Of a stretch of 64,000 bases of DNA, positions 50,687 through 59,828 are shown one piece after another. A program made the position numbers and the translations under genes. The DNA is from Bin87 sp963692995 (lineage in GTDB: Bacteria; Chloroflexota; Dehalococcoidia; Lucifugimonadales; UBA3495). The notes under the pieces were generated by a model. The model saw only the letters and a program-made list of their open reading frames with translations. It was not told the origin of the DNA and made no database searches. Position 1 is the stretch's first letter; every line of letters starts with the position of its first letter. The DNA lies in assembly GCA_963692995.1 (NCBI GenBank), contig OY843611.1, positions 2,666,001-2,730,000 on the forward strand. The letters run 5' to 3'.

Positions 50687-50711
50687 CGGGGCAACCTGTA
50701 TAGTTGCCCCG
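50687..50711 (+). terminator. Hairpin just upstream of the RND gene
   Basis: CGGGGCAAC/GTTGCCCCG around CTGTATA, ending 7 bases before the likely start. It could be the end of the NIPSNAP transcript or a leader stem shielding initiation. Confidence 0.5.
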
Positions 50712-50718
50712 TTTGATC

Positions 50719-53700
50719 ATGATTATCTTGTCCAAATTGGCGCTACGCAGCCGTCCGGTCACGGTGATAGCCTTGGTTCTGACGCTGGTGGGCGGCGTGT
50801 ACGCCTACCAGCAGCTGCAACAGGAATTGTTTCCGGAAATTAGCCTACGGGTCATCAACATAACAACCTCTTACCAGCAGGGTACGCCGTATCAGGTGGC
50901 CGAGGAGGTGACCAAGCCCATCGAGGATCTGATCATCGGGATGGAGGGCCTCAAAGAGGTTACGTCAACTTCCCGCTCCAGCCGTTCGCAAGTGCGGGCC
51001 AGCTTCGAAAGCAATGTTGATATCGCCGAGGCGGAGGCGGAAATCGTGAGCCGGGTAGCGGGTCTCCGCCTGCCCGACGCCGCCGGTGATCCGCGGATTT
51101 ACGAGCTGACCCCCAACCGGCGGCCGGTAATGGAGCTGAGCATATCGGGAGCGCGGGACATTCCCGACCTGGTGCGAATTGTAGAGCGACGGATTATCCC
51201 GGCGCTGCAATCGATCCCGGGCGTGTTCGATGTGCCGATTGAGGGAGCCGTGGACGAGCAGGTGTTCGTTACAGTGGATCCGGCTCTGCTGGACACCCAT
51301 GGGTTGACCATCCAGAACGTAATCGGCGCCCTACAGAGCAACTCGGTGGATGTTAGCGCCGGCAGCATAACTTCCGGCGACGGCACGGTGACCGTGCGCG
51401 CTTTCCATGACTACGCCAATCTGGAGGCCATCCGCCAGCTGCCGGTGGGTTTCTCCAGGGACGGCGGCGGGACTGGTCCCAACCGGGCCGGGGGCGGCAG
51501 CGCAACGCCCATCAGCCTGGCCGAAGTGGCCGACGTGCGCGTTGCCACTGCCGAAGCCCGCACCGTCTCTCGCACCAACGGCAACCCCAGCGTGAGCCTG
51601 TACGTCCAGAAAACCGCGGACGGCAACACCATCGACATCACCCACGCCATTGACGCGGCGCTGGCTGACCTGCAAGGGGAGATCCCGCCCGATATTGACA
51701 TCGCGGTGATGGATAGCCAGGCGCCCCGGCTGGAGGAAGAACTGGGCAAGGTGATCGGCCAGGGCATCCAGGGTTTCGCTTTCGCCGTGCTCGCCGTGTT
51801 CCTTTTCCTGCTCCAGCTGCGGCCCCGGCCCCTGGCGGGAATCGTCAACACCCTGCGCCCCACCATCATCATCGCCCTTTCCATTCCGCTCAGCGTGATG
51901 ATAACAATGCTGGTGATGGCGCTTTTGGACTGGACGCTGAACTTCATGAGCCTGGCCGGTCTGGCCATTGCGGTGGGCCGTATCGTTGATGACAGCATCG
52001 TCGTGCTGGAGAACATCTACCGGCACATCCAGGAGGGCAGCCCGCGAGCGGTAGCGGTGATCGCCGCCACCCAGGAGGTCAGCCCGCCGGTGGTGGCGTC
52101 CACGCTAACCACCGTAGCGGTGTTCATCCCCTTGGCCTTTTTGCCGGGCGTGGTGGGACAGTTCTTCGCGCCCTTTGCCCAGACGGTCTGCGTGTCCCTG
52201 CTGGCGTCCACGCTGGTGGCGCTGACGGCGGTTCCCGTGCTGGGGTCGTGGTTCCTGCGCCAGGGAGACCCGACCGGCGAACCGGGGACGCCGCCGGGCG
52301 ACACGCTGTTGCAGAAAGTCTATACGCCGGTACTCCGGTTGGCCCTGCGCTTCCGCGTGATTACCGCCATCCTCAGCGTCATCGTCGTTCTGGGGAGCCT
52401 GAGCCTCATCTGGACGCTGCCCGTGGAGCTGTTTTCCCAGGGACGCACCGAGGGTATTCGCATTGACCTCACCTTGCGGGGCAATCCTTCCGCAGTTCGG
52501 CTGGTCCAGGAAGTGAACGAGACTGAGCAGATACTGGATGGGTTTGTCGCCGGCGGCGCCGTGGCGAGTTACCAGGTTACGCTGGGCGCCGGCAGCCGGA
52601 GTTTCGGCTCCGGCGCCGACCCGGCTTTTGACCGGGCCGGATTTACGGTCGTGCTGAGCGACGACGCGCCGGCCGACCTGGACGAGGAAATCCGCAACGC
52701 CCTGCCCGAAAAGCGCGACGTAACCACCCGCGTTTTCGCCGACTCGGGCGGGCCGGGCCAGGGCGGCGGGTTGCGGCTCACGCTCACGGGAGCCAACTAT
52801 GAAGATGTTCGCGTTGCCACCGACCGATTGCAGGCAGCCGTTGAACAGGACCCGGGCGTCCGCAACGTCCGCACCAACATTGTTGACGGCAGCGAAGAGT
52901 TGACCATTGCCATCGACCCCAACGCGGCGGGACGCTACGGCCTGTCAACGGCCAACGTGGCCAACCAGATTCGCACCTGGCTGCGCGGCAGTGACGTAAC
53001 CGAAATCGACCTGTCGGGTGAAACGCTGGACGTGGTGGTTCGCGGAGCGCCGGAAGCCGCTGATGAACCGCAGGACCTGCCGCTGCTTCCCATATCCGTA
53101 TCCGGCAACGCCGGAGCCATACCCTTGGGCGCCATCGCCGACACGCGGCATACGTTGGGCCCCAACATAGTCACCCATTATGATGGCAACCGCTCGGCCA
53201 CGATTTCCGGCGGCCTGGCCGGACGGGATGCCGGCGCTATCGGGGCCCGGGTTGACGCCATCGTCGCCTCCACGCCGCTTCCGCCGGGGGTCAAAGTGCG
53301 CTCCGGGGGAACCTTCAGCGACATCAGAGAGGAATTCCAGAACGTTTACTTAGCGATGGCCATCGGCGTTTCCCTAGTGTACCTGGTAATGGTCGCCACG
53401 TTGGGCTCATTGAAGATCCCATTCATCGTCGTGCTGAGCCTGCCGCTGGCCATAGTGGGGGCGCTGGTCGCGCTGGTTATCACCGACCGGTCTTTGAGCC
53501 TGCCGGCGTTGATGGGATTTCTGCTCCTGGTGGGCATCGTGGTTACTAACGCCATAGTGCTGCTGACGTTTGTACAACAGCTGCGCCAGGCCGGTTATGC
53601 CCCGCTTGATGCGGTAATGGCCGCCGGCCGCACCCGGGTGCGGCCCATTCTGATGACGGCGTTCACGACGGTACTGGCGTTGCTGCCGTTGTCGATGAGC

Positions 53701-53940
53701 GAATCGGCCGGGCTGGTCGGCGCCGAACTGGCCACAGTGGTCATTGGCGGCCTGCTCAGCTCCACCTTCCTCACCCTGGTTGCCGTGCCGGTGGTCTATA
53801 TGCTGTTTGAGGAGAACGCGCCCAATCTCTATCGCCGCATCACCGGACTCTTTGCCAGGCGCTCCGTCCCGTCGGCGCCGGCGCCGGCGGAAGGAGTGCA
53901 GCGACCCGCACTGGAAGGGGACGGAGACGGAGACGGGTAG
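50719..53940 (+). CDS. RND-family efflux transporter permease
   Basis: 1073 residues from the ATG at 50719 (in-frame TTG codons lie just upstream). A cytoplasmic-membrane RND pump: N-terminal helix (VIALVLTLVGGVYAYQQL), large extracytoplasmic loop with PFPEI-like FPEISLRVINITTSYQQG, helices 2-6 containing LSLAGLAIAVGRIVDDSIVVLENIYRH (the GxxVDDAIVVxEN motif with proton-relay Asp), a second loop, and helices 8-12 ending before a Pro/Ala-rich tail. No periplasmic adaptor (MFP) or outer-membrane channel gene is adjacent, consistent with a monoderm-like envelope. It exports drugs, lipids or metals, driven by protons. Confidence 0.92.
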   Translation: MIILSKLALRSRPVTVIALVLTLVGGVYAYQQLQQELFPEISLRVINITTSYQQGTPYQVAEEVTKPIEDLIIGMEGLKEVTSTSRSSRSQVRASFESNVDIAEAEAEIVSRVAGLRLPDAAGDPRIYELTPNRRPVMELSISGARDIPDLVRIVERRIIPALQSIPGVFDVPIEGAVDEQVFVTVDPALLDTHGLTIQNVIGALQSNSVDVSAGSITSGDGTVTVRAFHDYANLEAIRQLPVGFSRDGGGTGPNRAGGGSATPISLAEVADVRVATAEARTVSRTNGNPSVSLYVQKTADGNTIDITHAIDAALADLQGEIPPDIDIAVMDSQAPRLEEELGKVIGQGIQGFAFAVLAVFLFLLQLRPRPLAGIVNTLRPTIIIALSIPLSVMITMLVMALLDWTLNFMSLAGLAIAVGRIVDDSIVVLENIYRHIQEGSPRAVAVIAATQEVSPPVVASTLTTVAVFIPLAFLPGVVGQFFAPFAQTVCVSLLASTLVALTAVPVLGSWFLRQGDPTGEPGTPPGDTLLQKVYTPVLRLALRFRVITAILSVIVVLGSLSLIWTLPVELFSQGRTEGIRIDLTLRGNPSAVRLVQEVNETEQILDGFVAGGAVASYQVTLGAGSRSFGSGADPAFDRAGFTVVLSDDAPADLDEEIRNALPEKRDVTTRVFADSGGPGQGGGLRLTLTGANYEDVRVATDRLQAAVEQDPGVRNVRTNIVDGSEELTIAIDPNAAGRYGLSTANVANQIRTWLRGSDVTEIDLSGETLDVVVRGAPEAADEPQDLPLLPISVSGNAGAIPLGAIADTRHTLGPNIVTHYDGNRSATISGGLAGRDAGAIGARVDAIVASTPLPPGVKVRSGGTFSDIREEFQNVYLAMAIGVSLVYLVMVATLGSLKIPFIVVLSLPLAIVGALVALVITDRSLSLPALMGFLLLVGIVVTNAIVLLTFVQQLRQAGYAPLDAVMAAGRTRVRPILMTAFTTVLALLPLSMSESAGLVGAELATVVIGGLLSSTFLTLVAVPVVYMLFEENAPNLYRRITGLFARRSVPSAPAPAEGVQRPALEGDGDGDG

Positions 53941-54048
53941 AATCATCCAAACCGCCCGGCGCGGGTACGGGTGTAAAGCGCGGCCGGCGCGGGTGGTAAA
54001 ATAAGCCGGCGAATTTTCGCTACGTTATCCGGTCGGGAGGCGCGCAGC

Positions 54049-55710
54049 ATGTCAACGAGCAAGCAGGAATGGCAGGACTCCACGCTTTCGCGGGTTACGC
54101 AGCGGTTTCCCGAGCGGCGGGAAGCGTTCCAGACCGACTCCGGCCTGGGTCTGGAGACCGTTTATACACCGGAGGATGACGGCGCAGGCGGCAGCGATTA
54201 CGGCGAATCCATCGGCTATCCCGGGGAATTCCCCTACACGCGGGGCGTGCAGCCCAACATGTACCGGGGCCGCATCTGGACCATGCGGCAGTACGCCGGA
54301 TACGCAACCGCCGCCGCTACCAACGAGCGTTATCGATACCTCCTGGAGAATGGGCAGACCGGCCTGTCGGTGGCTTTCGATCTCCCTACTCAGATCGGCT
54401 ACGACAGCGACCACCCCCTGGCGGAAGGCGAGGTGGGCAAGGTGGGTGTGCCCATCTGCTCGCTGGCCGATATGGAAACCCTGTTCGACGGGATTCCCCT
54501 GGATAAGGTCAGCACTTCCATGACCATCAACGCCACGGCGGCGGTCCTGCTGTGCCTGTACATCGCCGCCGGCAAGAAGCAGGGCGTATCACCCCACCAG
54601 TTGAGCGGCACCCTACAGAACGACATCCTGAAGGAATACATCGCTCGCGGCACCTACGCCTACCCGCCGCGCCCGTCCATGCGCCTGGTGGTGGACGTAT
54701 TCAAGTATTGCGCCGAGAACGTGCCGCGCTGGAATACCATCAGCATCAGCGGCTACCACATGAGAGAAGCCGGGGCTACCGCCACGCAGGAACTGGCGTT
54801 CACCTTCGCCAACGCCATCGCTTACGTGCAGACCGCCGTGGACGCCGGGCTGCCGGTGGACGACTTCGCGCCGCGGCTGTCTTTCTTCTTCGTGGCGCAG
54901 AACAACTTGTTTGAAGAGGTCGCCAAGTTCCGGGCCGCCCGCCGGCTGTGGGCCAAGATCATGCGCGACCGTTTCGGGGCCCAAAACCCCCGCTCGATGA
55001 TGCTGCGGTTCCACACCCAGACGGCCGGCGTAACCCTCACTGCCCAGCAGCCGGACAACAACGTAATACGCAGCGCCGTGCAGGCGCTGGCCGCCGTACT
55101 GGGCGGCACCCAATCCCTGCACGTCAACTCCCGCGACGAAGCCCTCAGCCTGCCCACCGAGGAATCGGCCCAGCTGTCGCTGCGCACCCAGCAGATCCTG
55201 GCCCACGAGAGCGGAGCCGCCGACGTGGTGGACCCCCTGGGCGGCTCCTGGTACGTGGAGAACCTGACCGACCGCCTGGAGAGGGACGCGCTGGACTACA
55301 TTCAGAGGATCGACGATATGGGCGGCGCCGTGGTTGCCATTGAAGAGGGCTTCCAGGTTCGCGAAATCGGCGACGCCGCCTTCCGCCACCAGCGGGAGGT
55401 CGATGAGAACCGGCGCATCGTGGTGGGCGTCAACGGGTATGTCACCGAAACGCCGCCCATTGCCGGCCTGCTGCGCGTGGACGCCAGGGCCGCCGCCGAG
55501 CAAGTGGAGCGGCTCAAGACGCTCCGGCGGGAGCGGGACAACCGGGCGGTGCAGATCGGCCTGGCCCGCCTGGCCGACGCGGCCCGCTCCCCGGAAGCCA
55601 ACACCGTACCATTGATCATGGACTGCGTGGAGAAGTACGCCACCCTGGGCGAGATCTGCGAAGCCCTGCGCAACGTGTTCGGCGAATACGAACCGGCGGC
55701 GGCCCTGTGA
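54049..55710 (+). CDS. Methylmalonyl-CoA mutase large subunit (substrate domain only)
   Basis: 553 residues with GGGAGG upstream. The TIM-barrel substrate domain: YPGEFPYTRGVQPNMYRGRIWTMRQYAGY contains the tyrosine and arginine that shape the CoA pocket; GLSVAFDLPTQIGYDSDHP; QNDILKEYIARGTYAYPPRPS; and SISGYHMREAGATA are strongly conserved. The cobalamin-binding domain with DxHxxG is absent, so a separate small subunit must exist, but it is not in this window. With the epimerase 1.3 kb downstream it interconverts succinyl-CoA and methylmalonyl-CoA in propionate metabolism. Isobutyryl-CoA mutase-type specificity is an alternative. Confidence 0.92.
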   Translation: MSTSKQEWQDSTLSRVTQRFPERREAFQTDSGLGLETVYTPEDDGAGGSDYGESIGYPGEFPYTRGVQPNMYRGRIWTMRQYAGYATAAATNERYRYLLENGQTGLSVAFDLPTQIGYDSDHPLAEGEVGKVGVPICSLADMETLFDGIPLDKVSTSMTINATAAVLLCLYIAAGKKQGVSPHQLSGTLQNDILKEYIARGTYAYPPRPSMRLVVDVFKYCAENVPRWNTISISGYHMREAGATATQELAFTFANAIAYVQTAVDAGLPVDDFAPRLSFFFVAQNNLFEEVAKFRAARRLWAKIMRDRFGAQNPRSMMLRFHTQTAGVTLTAQQPDNNVIRSAVQALAAVLGGTQSLHVNSRDEALSLPTEESAQLSLRTQQILAHESGAADVVDPLGGSWYVENLTDRLERDALDYIQRIDDMGGAVVAIEEGFQVREIGDAAFRHQREVDENRRIVVGVNGYVTETPPIAGLLRVDARAAAEQVERLKTLRRERDNRAVQIGLARLADAARSPEANTVPLIMDCVEKYATLGEICEALRNVFGEYEPAAAL

Positions 55711-55814
55711 TAAACTGCAAGCAGGGGACGGAGAGACGATCAATATGGGTATCGTCCATATAACATGGCAAGACAACTTCAGATTCGAGGGATAAAAATC
55801 CGCGGAGGAACGCC

Positions 55815-56969
55815 GTGACCGATCTAATGCTCACCGAAGACGAAAAGATGCTGCAAAACCTGGTGCGGGATTTTGCGGAACGGGAAGTAATGCCCCGATC
55901 TGCCGAGCTGGACGAGAAGGCCGAGTTTTCCCACGAAAATTGGGCGGGAATGGCCCGGCTGGGTCTGACCGGCATTGGCGTTGACCCGGCCTATGGCGGC
56001 AGCGGCGGCGGGTTCCGGCAGTCTTCCATCGCCATTGAGGAGATGGCGCGGGCCGACGTGGCGGCCAGCGTCACGCTGGCGGCGCACCTGGGCCTGGGCC
56101 TGGAGACCATTGCCCGCTTCGGCAACGAAGAGCAGAAGCAGCAGTACGTTCCGTCGCTGGCTTCCGGCAAGGGCATCGCGGCCTGGGCGCTAACGGAGCC
56201 GGGCAGCGGCTCCGACGCGGCGGCCATGGCCACCACCGCCACGCGACGCAACGGCTCGTGGGCCCTCAACGGCTCCAAGCAGTTCATCACCAACGCCGAG
56301 GTCGCCGAGACGCTGGTGGTCTTCGCCAGCCAGGACCGATCCATGGGCTATCGGGGCGTGTGCGCTTTCATCGTGCCGGCCGGCACCCCGGGAATGCAGA
56401 TCAACCCACAGCACAACAAGATGGGCATACGGGCCTCCAGCACCTGCGAGATCGTGTTCGACGACGCGGAGATCCCGGCGGAGAACCTGATCGGCGAGGC
56501 CGGCATGGGGTTCCGCTACGCCATGGACATCCTGGACTCCAGCCGCATATCCATCGCCGCCCAGTGCGTGGGCATTGGGCAGGCGGCGCTGGAAGAGGCG
56601 GTGCGCTATGCCCAGCTGCGTCAGTCCTTCGGGCGTCCGCTGGCCGGGCATCAGGCCATCCAGTTCAAGCTGGCCGACATTGCCACCGGAGTGCATTCGG
56701 CCCGCGTCGCCACCAGGCACGCCGCCACGCTGCGGGACCAGGGACTGCCCTTCATCAATGAAGCATCCATGGCCAAGCTGCTGGCGTCGGAAAACTGCAA
56801 CAAGGCCGCCTACGAGGCCATGCAGATCCACGGCGGGATCGGCGTTTTCAAGGAATCCCGCATCGAGCGCATCTTCCGCGATGCCCGGGTGACGACGATC
56901 TACGAAGGCACGTCGGAAGTGCAGCGGATGATCATTGCCCGGCAGGTGCTGGCCGAATACCCCGTGTAG
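55815..56969 (+). CDS. Acyl-CoA dehydrogenase
   Basis: 384 residues, GTG start with GGAGG upstream. Complete ACAD fold: N-terminal helical domain (MLQNLVRDFAEREV), middle beta domain with WALTEPGSGSDAAAM and the FAD-binding loop, and C-terminal helices with LEEAVRYAQLRQSFGRPL, QIHGGIGVFKESRIERIFRDARVTTIYEGTSEVQRMII. The catalytic glutamate is in YEGTSE. It removes hydrogens from the alpha/beta positions of a short- or branched-chain acyl-CoA. It sits between the mutase and epimerase genes, so a short-chain role feeding propionyl-CoA is likely. Confidence 0.93.
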   Translation: MTDLMLTEDEKMLQNLVRDFAEREVMPRSAELDEKAEFSHENWAGMARLGLTGIGVDPAYGGSGGGFRQSSIAIEEMARADVAASVTLAAHLGLGLETIARFGNEEQKQQYVPSLASGKGIAAWALTEPGSGSDAAAMATTATRRNGSWALNGSKQFITNAEVAETLVVFASQDRSMGYRGVCAFIVPAGTPGMQINPQHNKMGIRASSTCEIVFDDAEIPAENLIGEAGMGFRYAMDILDSSRISIAAQCVGIGQAALEEAVRYAQLRQSFGRPLAGHQAIQFKLADIATGVHSARVATRHAATLRDQGLPFINEASMAKLLASENCNKAAYEAMQIHGGIGVFKESRIERIFRDARVTTIYEGTSEVQRMIIARQVLAEYPV

Positions 56970-57024
56970 CGAGGTGCGCTGCCGGGCGCAAGGGGGGCAA
57001 AACAGCCAGGGAGACCAGCTGACT

Positions 57025-57435
57025 ATGACCGAGATTTGCGCCATCAACTACATCGACCACGTGGGCGTCGCGGTGAATGACCTGGGCGCCGCGCTGGACT
57101 TCTTCACCGCCCACTTCGGCGCGCCCGATGCCGAGGTGGTGCGTCTGGACGACCAGGGCGTGCGGGCCTGCCTCATCGAAATTGGGCAAACCCGCCTGGA
57201 GTTGCTGGAACCCACGTCGCCGGAGAGCGCGGTGGGCCGGTTCATCCAGCGGCGCGGCGAGGGCCTGCATCATCTGGCGCTGAACGTGGACGACATCGGC
57301 GGCAAGCTGAAAATCCTGGAAGCCAACGGGTTGTCATTGATTGACAGCGAACCCCGGCATGGGCTATCGGGAACCATCGCCTTCGTGCATCCCCGGTCGG
57401 TGTTCGGCGTGCTGACCGAGCTGGTAGAAAACTAG
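57025..57435 (+). CDS. Methylmalonyl-CoA epimerase (VOC fold)
   Basis: 136 residues from the ATG at 57025 (an earlier in-frame ATG lies inside the upstream gene). The sequence INYIDHVGVAVNDLGAALDFFTAHFG supplies the first metal His; LLEPTSPESAVGRFIQRRGEGLHHLALNVDDI, with the second His and conserved EGLHH, is the epimerase hallmark; and the end has the ligand Glu in LTELVEN. It interconverts (R)- and (S)-methylmalonyl-CoA for the mutase. Length is typical. Its stop codon TAG lies at the left boundary of a MITE-like element. Confidence 0.92.
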   Translation: MTEICAINYIDHVGVAVNDLGAALDFFTAHFGAPDAEVVRLDDQGVRACLIEIGQTRLELLEPTSPESAVGRFIQRRGEGLHHLALNVDDIGGKLKILEANGLSLIDSEPRHGLSGTIAFVHPRSVFGVLTELVEN

Positions 57436-57687
57436 GCCCTGCTCACAAACTCCGCCACTTCCGTCACACCCGCCACTTCCGCAACCATCCCCGTCATTCC
57501 CGCGACTGCTCCCGTCACTCCCGTCATACCCACCACTCCCGCCACTTCCGCGACCATCCCCGTCATTCCCGCGAAGGCGGGAATCCAGCGAGTACAAAAT
57601 AAAGCCGGTTTTCCGCTGGCAGCGATTTTCCGGGTTACTGCTTTCGCCGGAACGACGGTGTGATTCCCAGTTTTTAAACCGGCCCTA
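57433..57687. mobile_element. MITE-like element, copy 4, at a TAG stop
   Basis: TA at 57433 (in the stop codon) and TA at 57686. Left end GGCCCTGCTCACAAACT, right end reversed GGGCCGGTTTAAAAACTG: family terminal inverted repeats. The interior aligns with copy 1 from 57561 (hairpin, linker CCAGCGAGTACAAAATAAAG, second hairpin 57631-57658). About 90 bp of CACTTCCG/CATTCCCG tandem expansion sits after the left end. A further hairpin unit with partial repeats follows at 57711-57800, filling the gap before holA. Confidence 0.72.
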
Positions 57688-57822
57688 ACGTTCCCGTTAC
57701 AATCAACGCTCTGGATTCCCGCTTTCGCGGGAATGACGGAAATGGCGGGGACAGTCGCGGGAATGACGAAAATGGCGGGAACGCCGGGGACAGTCGCGGG
57801 AACCATGGAATAGAGTTCCGAT

Positions 57823-58821
57823 ATGCCGGCTCACGTAGTGTATGGCGATACCTTCCTGGTGGCGGAGGAAGTCCGCCGCATCAAGGAGGAGTTGGGCGCC
57901 GGCGACCTGATGGAGTCCAACCGGCACCGGGTGACGGCGCAGCAGACGCCGCCCGCCGAGGCGCTGGCGATGTGCAGCTCTCTGCCGTTTCTGGACGTGA
58001 TGCGGCTGGTGGAGTTGGAGGGAGCGCTGGCAACTCAGGAAAGCGCGAGCGGAGGCGGACGATCTCGCGGACGGCGGCAAGCTGCGGCGTCGGGCGGTTG
58101 GGCCCTGCTGGCTGAGGCCGTTCCACAGTTTCCCGATACGACGCTGCTTATTGTGATCGACGGTGAAGTGTCCCAGAACAACCCGCTACTGAGATCTCTG
58201 GCGGAGCGTTGTTCAGTCCACCGGCAATCCACTCCCACCGGCGCGGCATTGCATCAGTGGATCAAGGGACGCGCCGCGGCCAAGGGATCATCGATCACGC
58301 CGCCGGCGATACAGGCCATGGCCGAGATGGTGGGTGGCGACCTGTGGACCATTGATCGGGAACTGGAAAAACTGTCCCTGTACGCCGCCGGGCGGGACAT
58401 CACCGACTCCGACGTGCGCGAGATGGTGCCCCACGCTCAAGAGGCGAACATATTCGCCGCCGTGGACGCCATGGTGGACGGGAAACCGGGCCTGGCGCTG
58501 CGCCTGCTGATGCAGCTGATGAACGACGGACACGAGCCGTTGTACATCATCGCAATGGTAGAACGGCAACTGCGCTTGCTGGCCCTGGCGAAAGACCTGA
58601 CGGACAATCATGGAATCACCCAGCCGGAATTGGGCAAGCGAATGGGCACGAATTCCGACTTCGTGGTGCGCAAGACGCTGGGGCAGGCGCGGCGGATGAC
58701 GCTGCGGGACATATCGCGGAAGTACCGGCGGGTGCTGGAGAGCGATCTGGCCATCAAGCAGGGCCGGCTGGAGCCGGCGGTGTCCTTGCAACTGCTGGCG
58801 GCGGATTTGGCCATGACCTGA
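57823..58821 (+). CDS. holA: DNA polymerase III delta subunit
   Basis: 332 residues. HolA/DELTA pattern: VVYGDTFLVAEEVRRIKEEL at the N-terminus, MCSSLPFLDVMRLVELEGAL, a central domain with LWTIDRELEKLSLYA and IFAAVDAMVDGKPGLALRLLMQLMNDGHEPLYIIAMVERQLR (the conserved clamp-loader collar region) and a terminal helix block. It opens the beta clamp in the clamp loader. An insert rich in Gly, Ser and Arg (GGGRSRGRRQAAASGG) near residues 75-90 is unusual. It is convergent with the ABC ATPase gene. Confidence 0.92.
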   Translation: MPAHVVYGDTFLVAEEVRRIKEELGAGDLMESNRHRVTAQQTPPAEALAMCSSLPFLDVMRLVELEGALATQESASGGGRSRGRRQAAASGGWALLAEAVPQFPDTTLLIVIDGEVSQNNPLLRSLAERCSVHRQSTPTGAALHQWIKGRAAAKGSSITPPAIQAMAEMVGGDLWTIDRELEKLSLYAAGRDITDSDVREMVPHAQEANIFAAVDAMVDGKPGLALRLLMQLMNDGHEPLYIIAMVERQLRLLALAKDLTDNHGITQPELGKRMGTNSDFVVRKTLGQARRMTLRDISRKYRRVLESDLAIKQGRLEPAVSLQLLAADLAMT

Positions 58822-58843
58822 TCGGCTCGGCAGCGCTTGGCGA

Positions 58844-59827
58844 TTAGTCGGACGGCCCGTAAGCTACCGGGTTATAGCAGGCGGCCCAGTGGCCGGCGTT
58901 GAGTTCGGAAAGGTGAGGCGTGGGTTCCACGCGGCAGCGGGATATCGCCTTGGGACAGCGCGGGACGAAGGGACACTGCTCCGACAAGTTGATCAGGTCG
59001 GGTGGCGTACCCCGCAGGGCCTGGAGGCGGCGACCGGCGGCGTCCAGCCTGGGGAGCGTTTGCAAGAGTGACCAGGTGTAGGGATGGCGCGGCTGCCGGA
59101 AGATGGGCAGCAAATCGGCGCTCTCCACCAGGTGCCCGGCGTACATTACCCCCACACGGCGCGCCATGTTGGCTACCACGCCCATATCGTGGGTGATGAG
59201 CAGGATGGCGGATTTGGAATCGCGGCTGAGTTCCTTGAGGCGTTCCAATATCTCGGCTTGCAGAGTTACGTCAACGCTGGATGTTACCTCGTCGGCGATG
59301 AGCAGGCGCGGGCGCATAACCAGCGCCATCGCCAGCATGACGCGCTGGCACTGACCGCCACTGAGGGTGAACGGATAAGCGCTCATCATGCGGCGGGGGT
59401 CGGGGACGCCCAGCTCGCGCAGCATCTCCTGGCATACTCCGCCGGCGGCGCGGCGGTTCAGGCTGGAGTGCGTGACGATGACCTCGGTGAGTTGTTGACC
59501 GATGGTTTGGACCGGGTTCAGGGCAGACTGGGCATCCTGAAAGACTAAGGACATCGCTTTGCCGCGCAACTGGCGCAGGTGTTCATCCGGGGCGCTCACC
59601 AGGTCAACGCCGTCGAGCAGTATCCGGCCGCCGGTGATGGCGCCGTTGTCGGGAAGCAGGCCCATCACGGCCAGGGCCAGCGCGCTTTTGCCGGCGCCGC
59701 TTTCGCCGACGACGCAAAATACCTCCTCCGCATCCTGGGCAAGCGAAACGCCGTTGACGGCGTGAACGACGCCGTTGGGCACGCGAAACTCCACGTGCAA
59801 GTCTTGAATCTCCAGAACCGGCGGCAT
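58844..59827 (-). CDS. Peptide-type ABC transporter ATP-binding protein, DppD-like
   Basis: 327 residues. Walker A GESGAGKSALA near residues 40-50, ABC signature LSGGQCQRVMLAMALVMRP, and Walker B LLIADEVTSSVDVTLQAEIL. The Walker B neighbourhood is odd: DppD/OppD normally read DEPTTALDVT, here DEVTSSVDVT, but the catalytic Glu is kept. The C-terminal oligopeptide domain CPFVPRCPKAISRC supplies four cysteines for an Fe-S or zinc site seen in DppD/OppD. It is 11 kb from the peptide permease genes; they may share it. Its start follows the PHP gene stop as TGAAATG. Confidence 0.9.
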   Translation of the reverse strand: MPPVLEIQDLHVEFRVPNGVVHAVNGVSLAQDAEEVFCVVGESGAGKSALALAVMGLLPDNGAITGGRILLDGVDLVSAPDEHLRQLRGKAMSLVFQDAQSALNPVQTIGQQLTEVIVTHSSLNRRAAGGVCQEMLRELGVPDPRRMMSAYPFTLSGGQCQRVMLAMALVMRPRLLIADEVTSSVDVTLQAEILERLKELSRDSKSAILLITHDMGVVANMARRVGVMYAGHLVESADLLPIFRQPRHPYTWSLLQTLPRLDAAGRRLQALRGTPPDLINLSEQCPFVPRCPKAISRCRVEPTPHLSELNAGHWAACYNPVAYGPSD

Positions 59828-59828
59828 T

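Noticed and set aside
50326..50694. Minus-strand frames rich in RHSR, VIPAKAGIQ and FPSFPRKRES
   Set aside because: These are translations of the palindromic repeat family (CATTCCCGCGAAAGC...), not genes; the same peptides appear wherever the repeat occurs.
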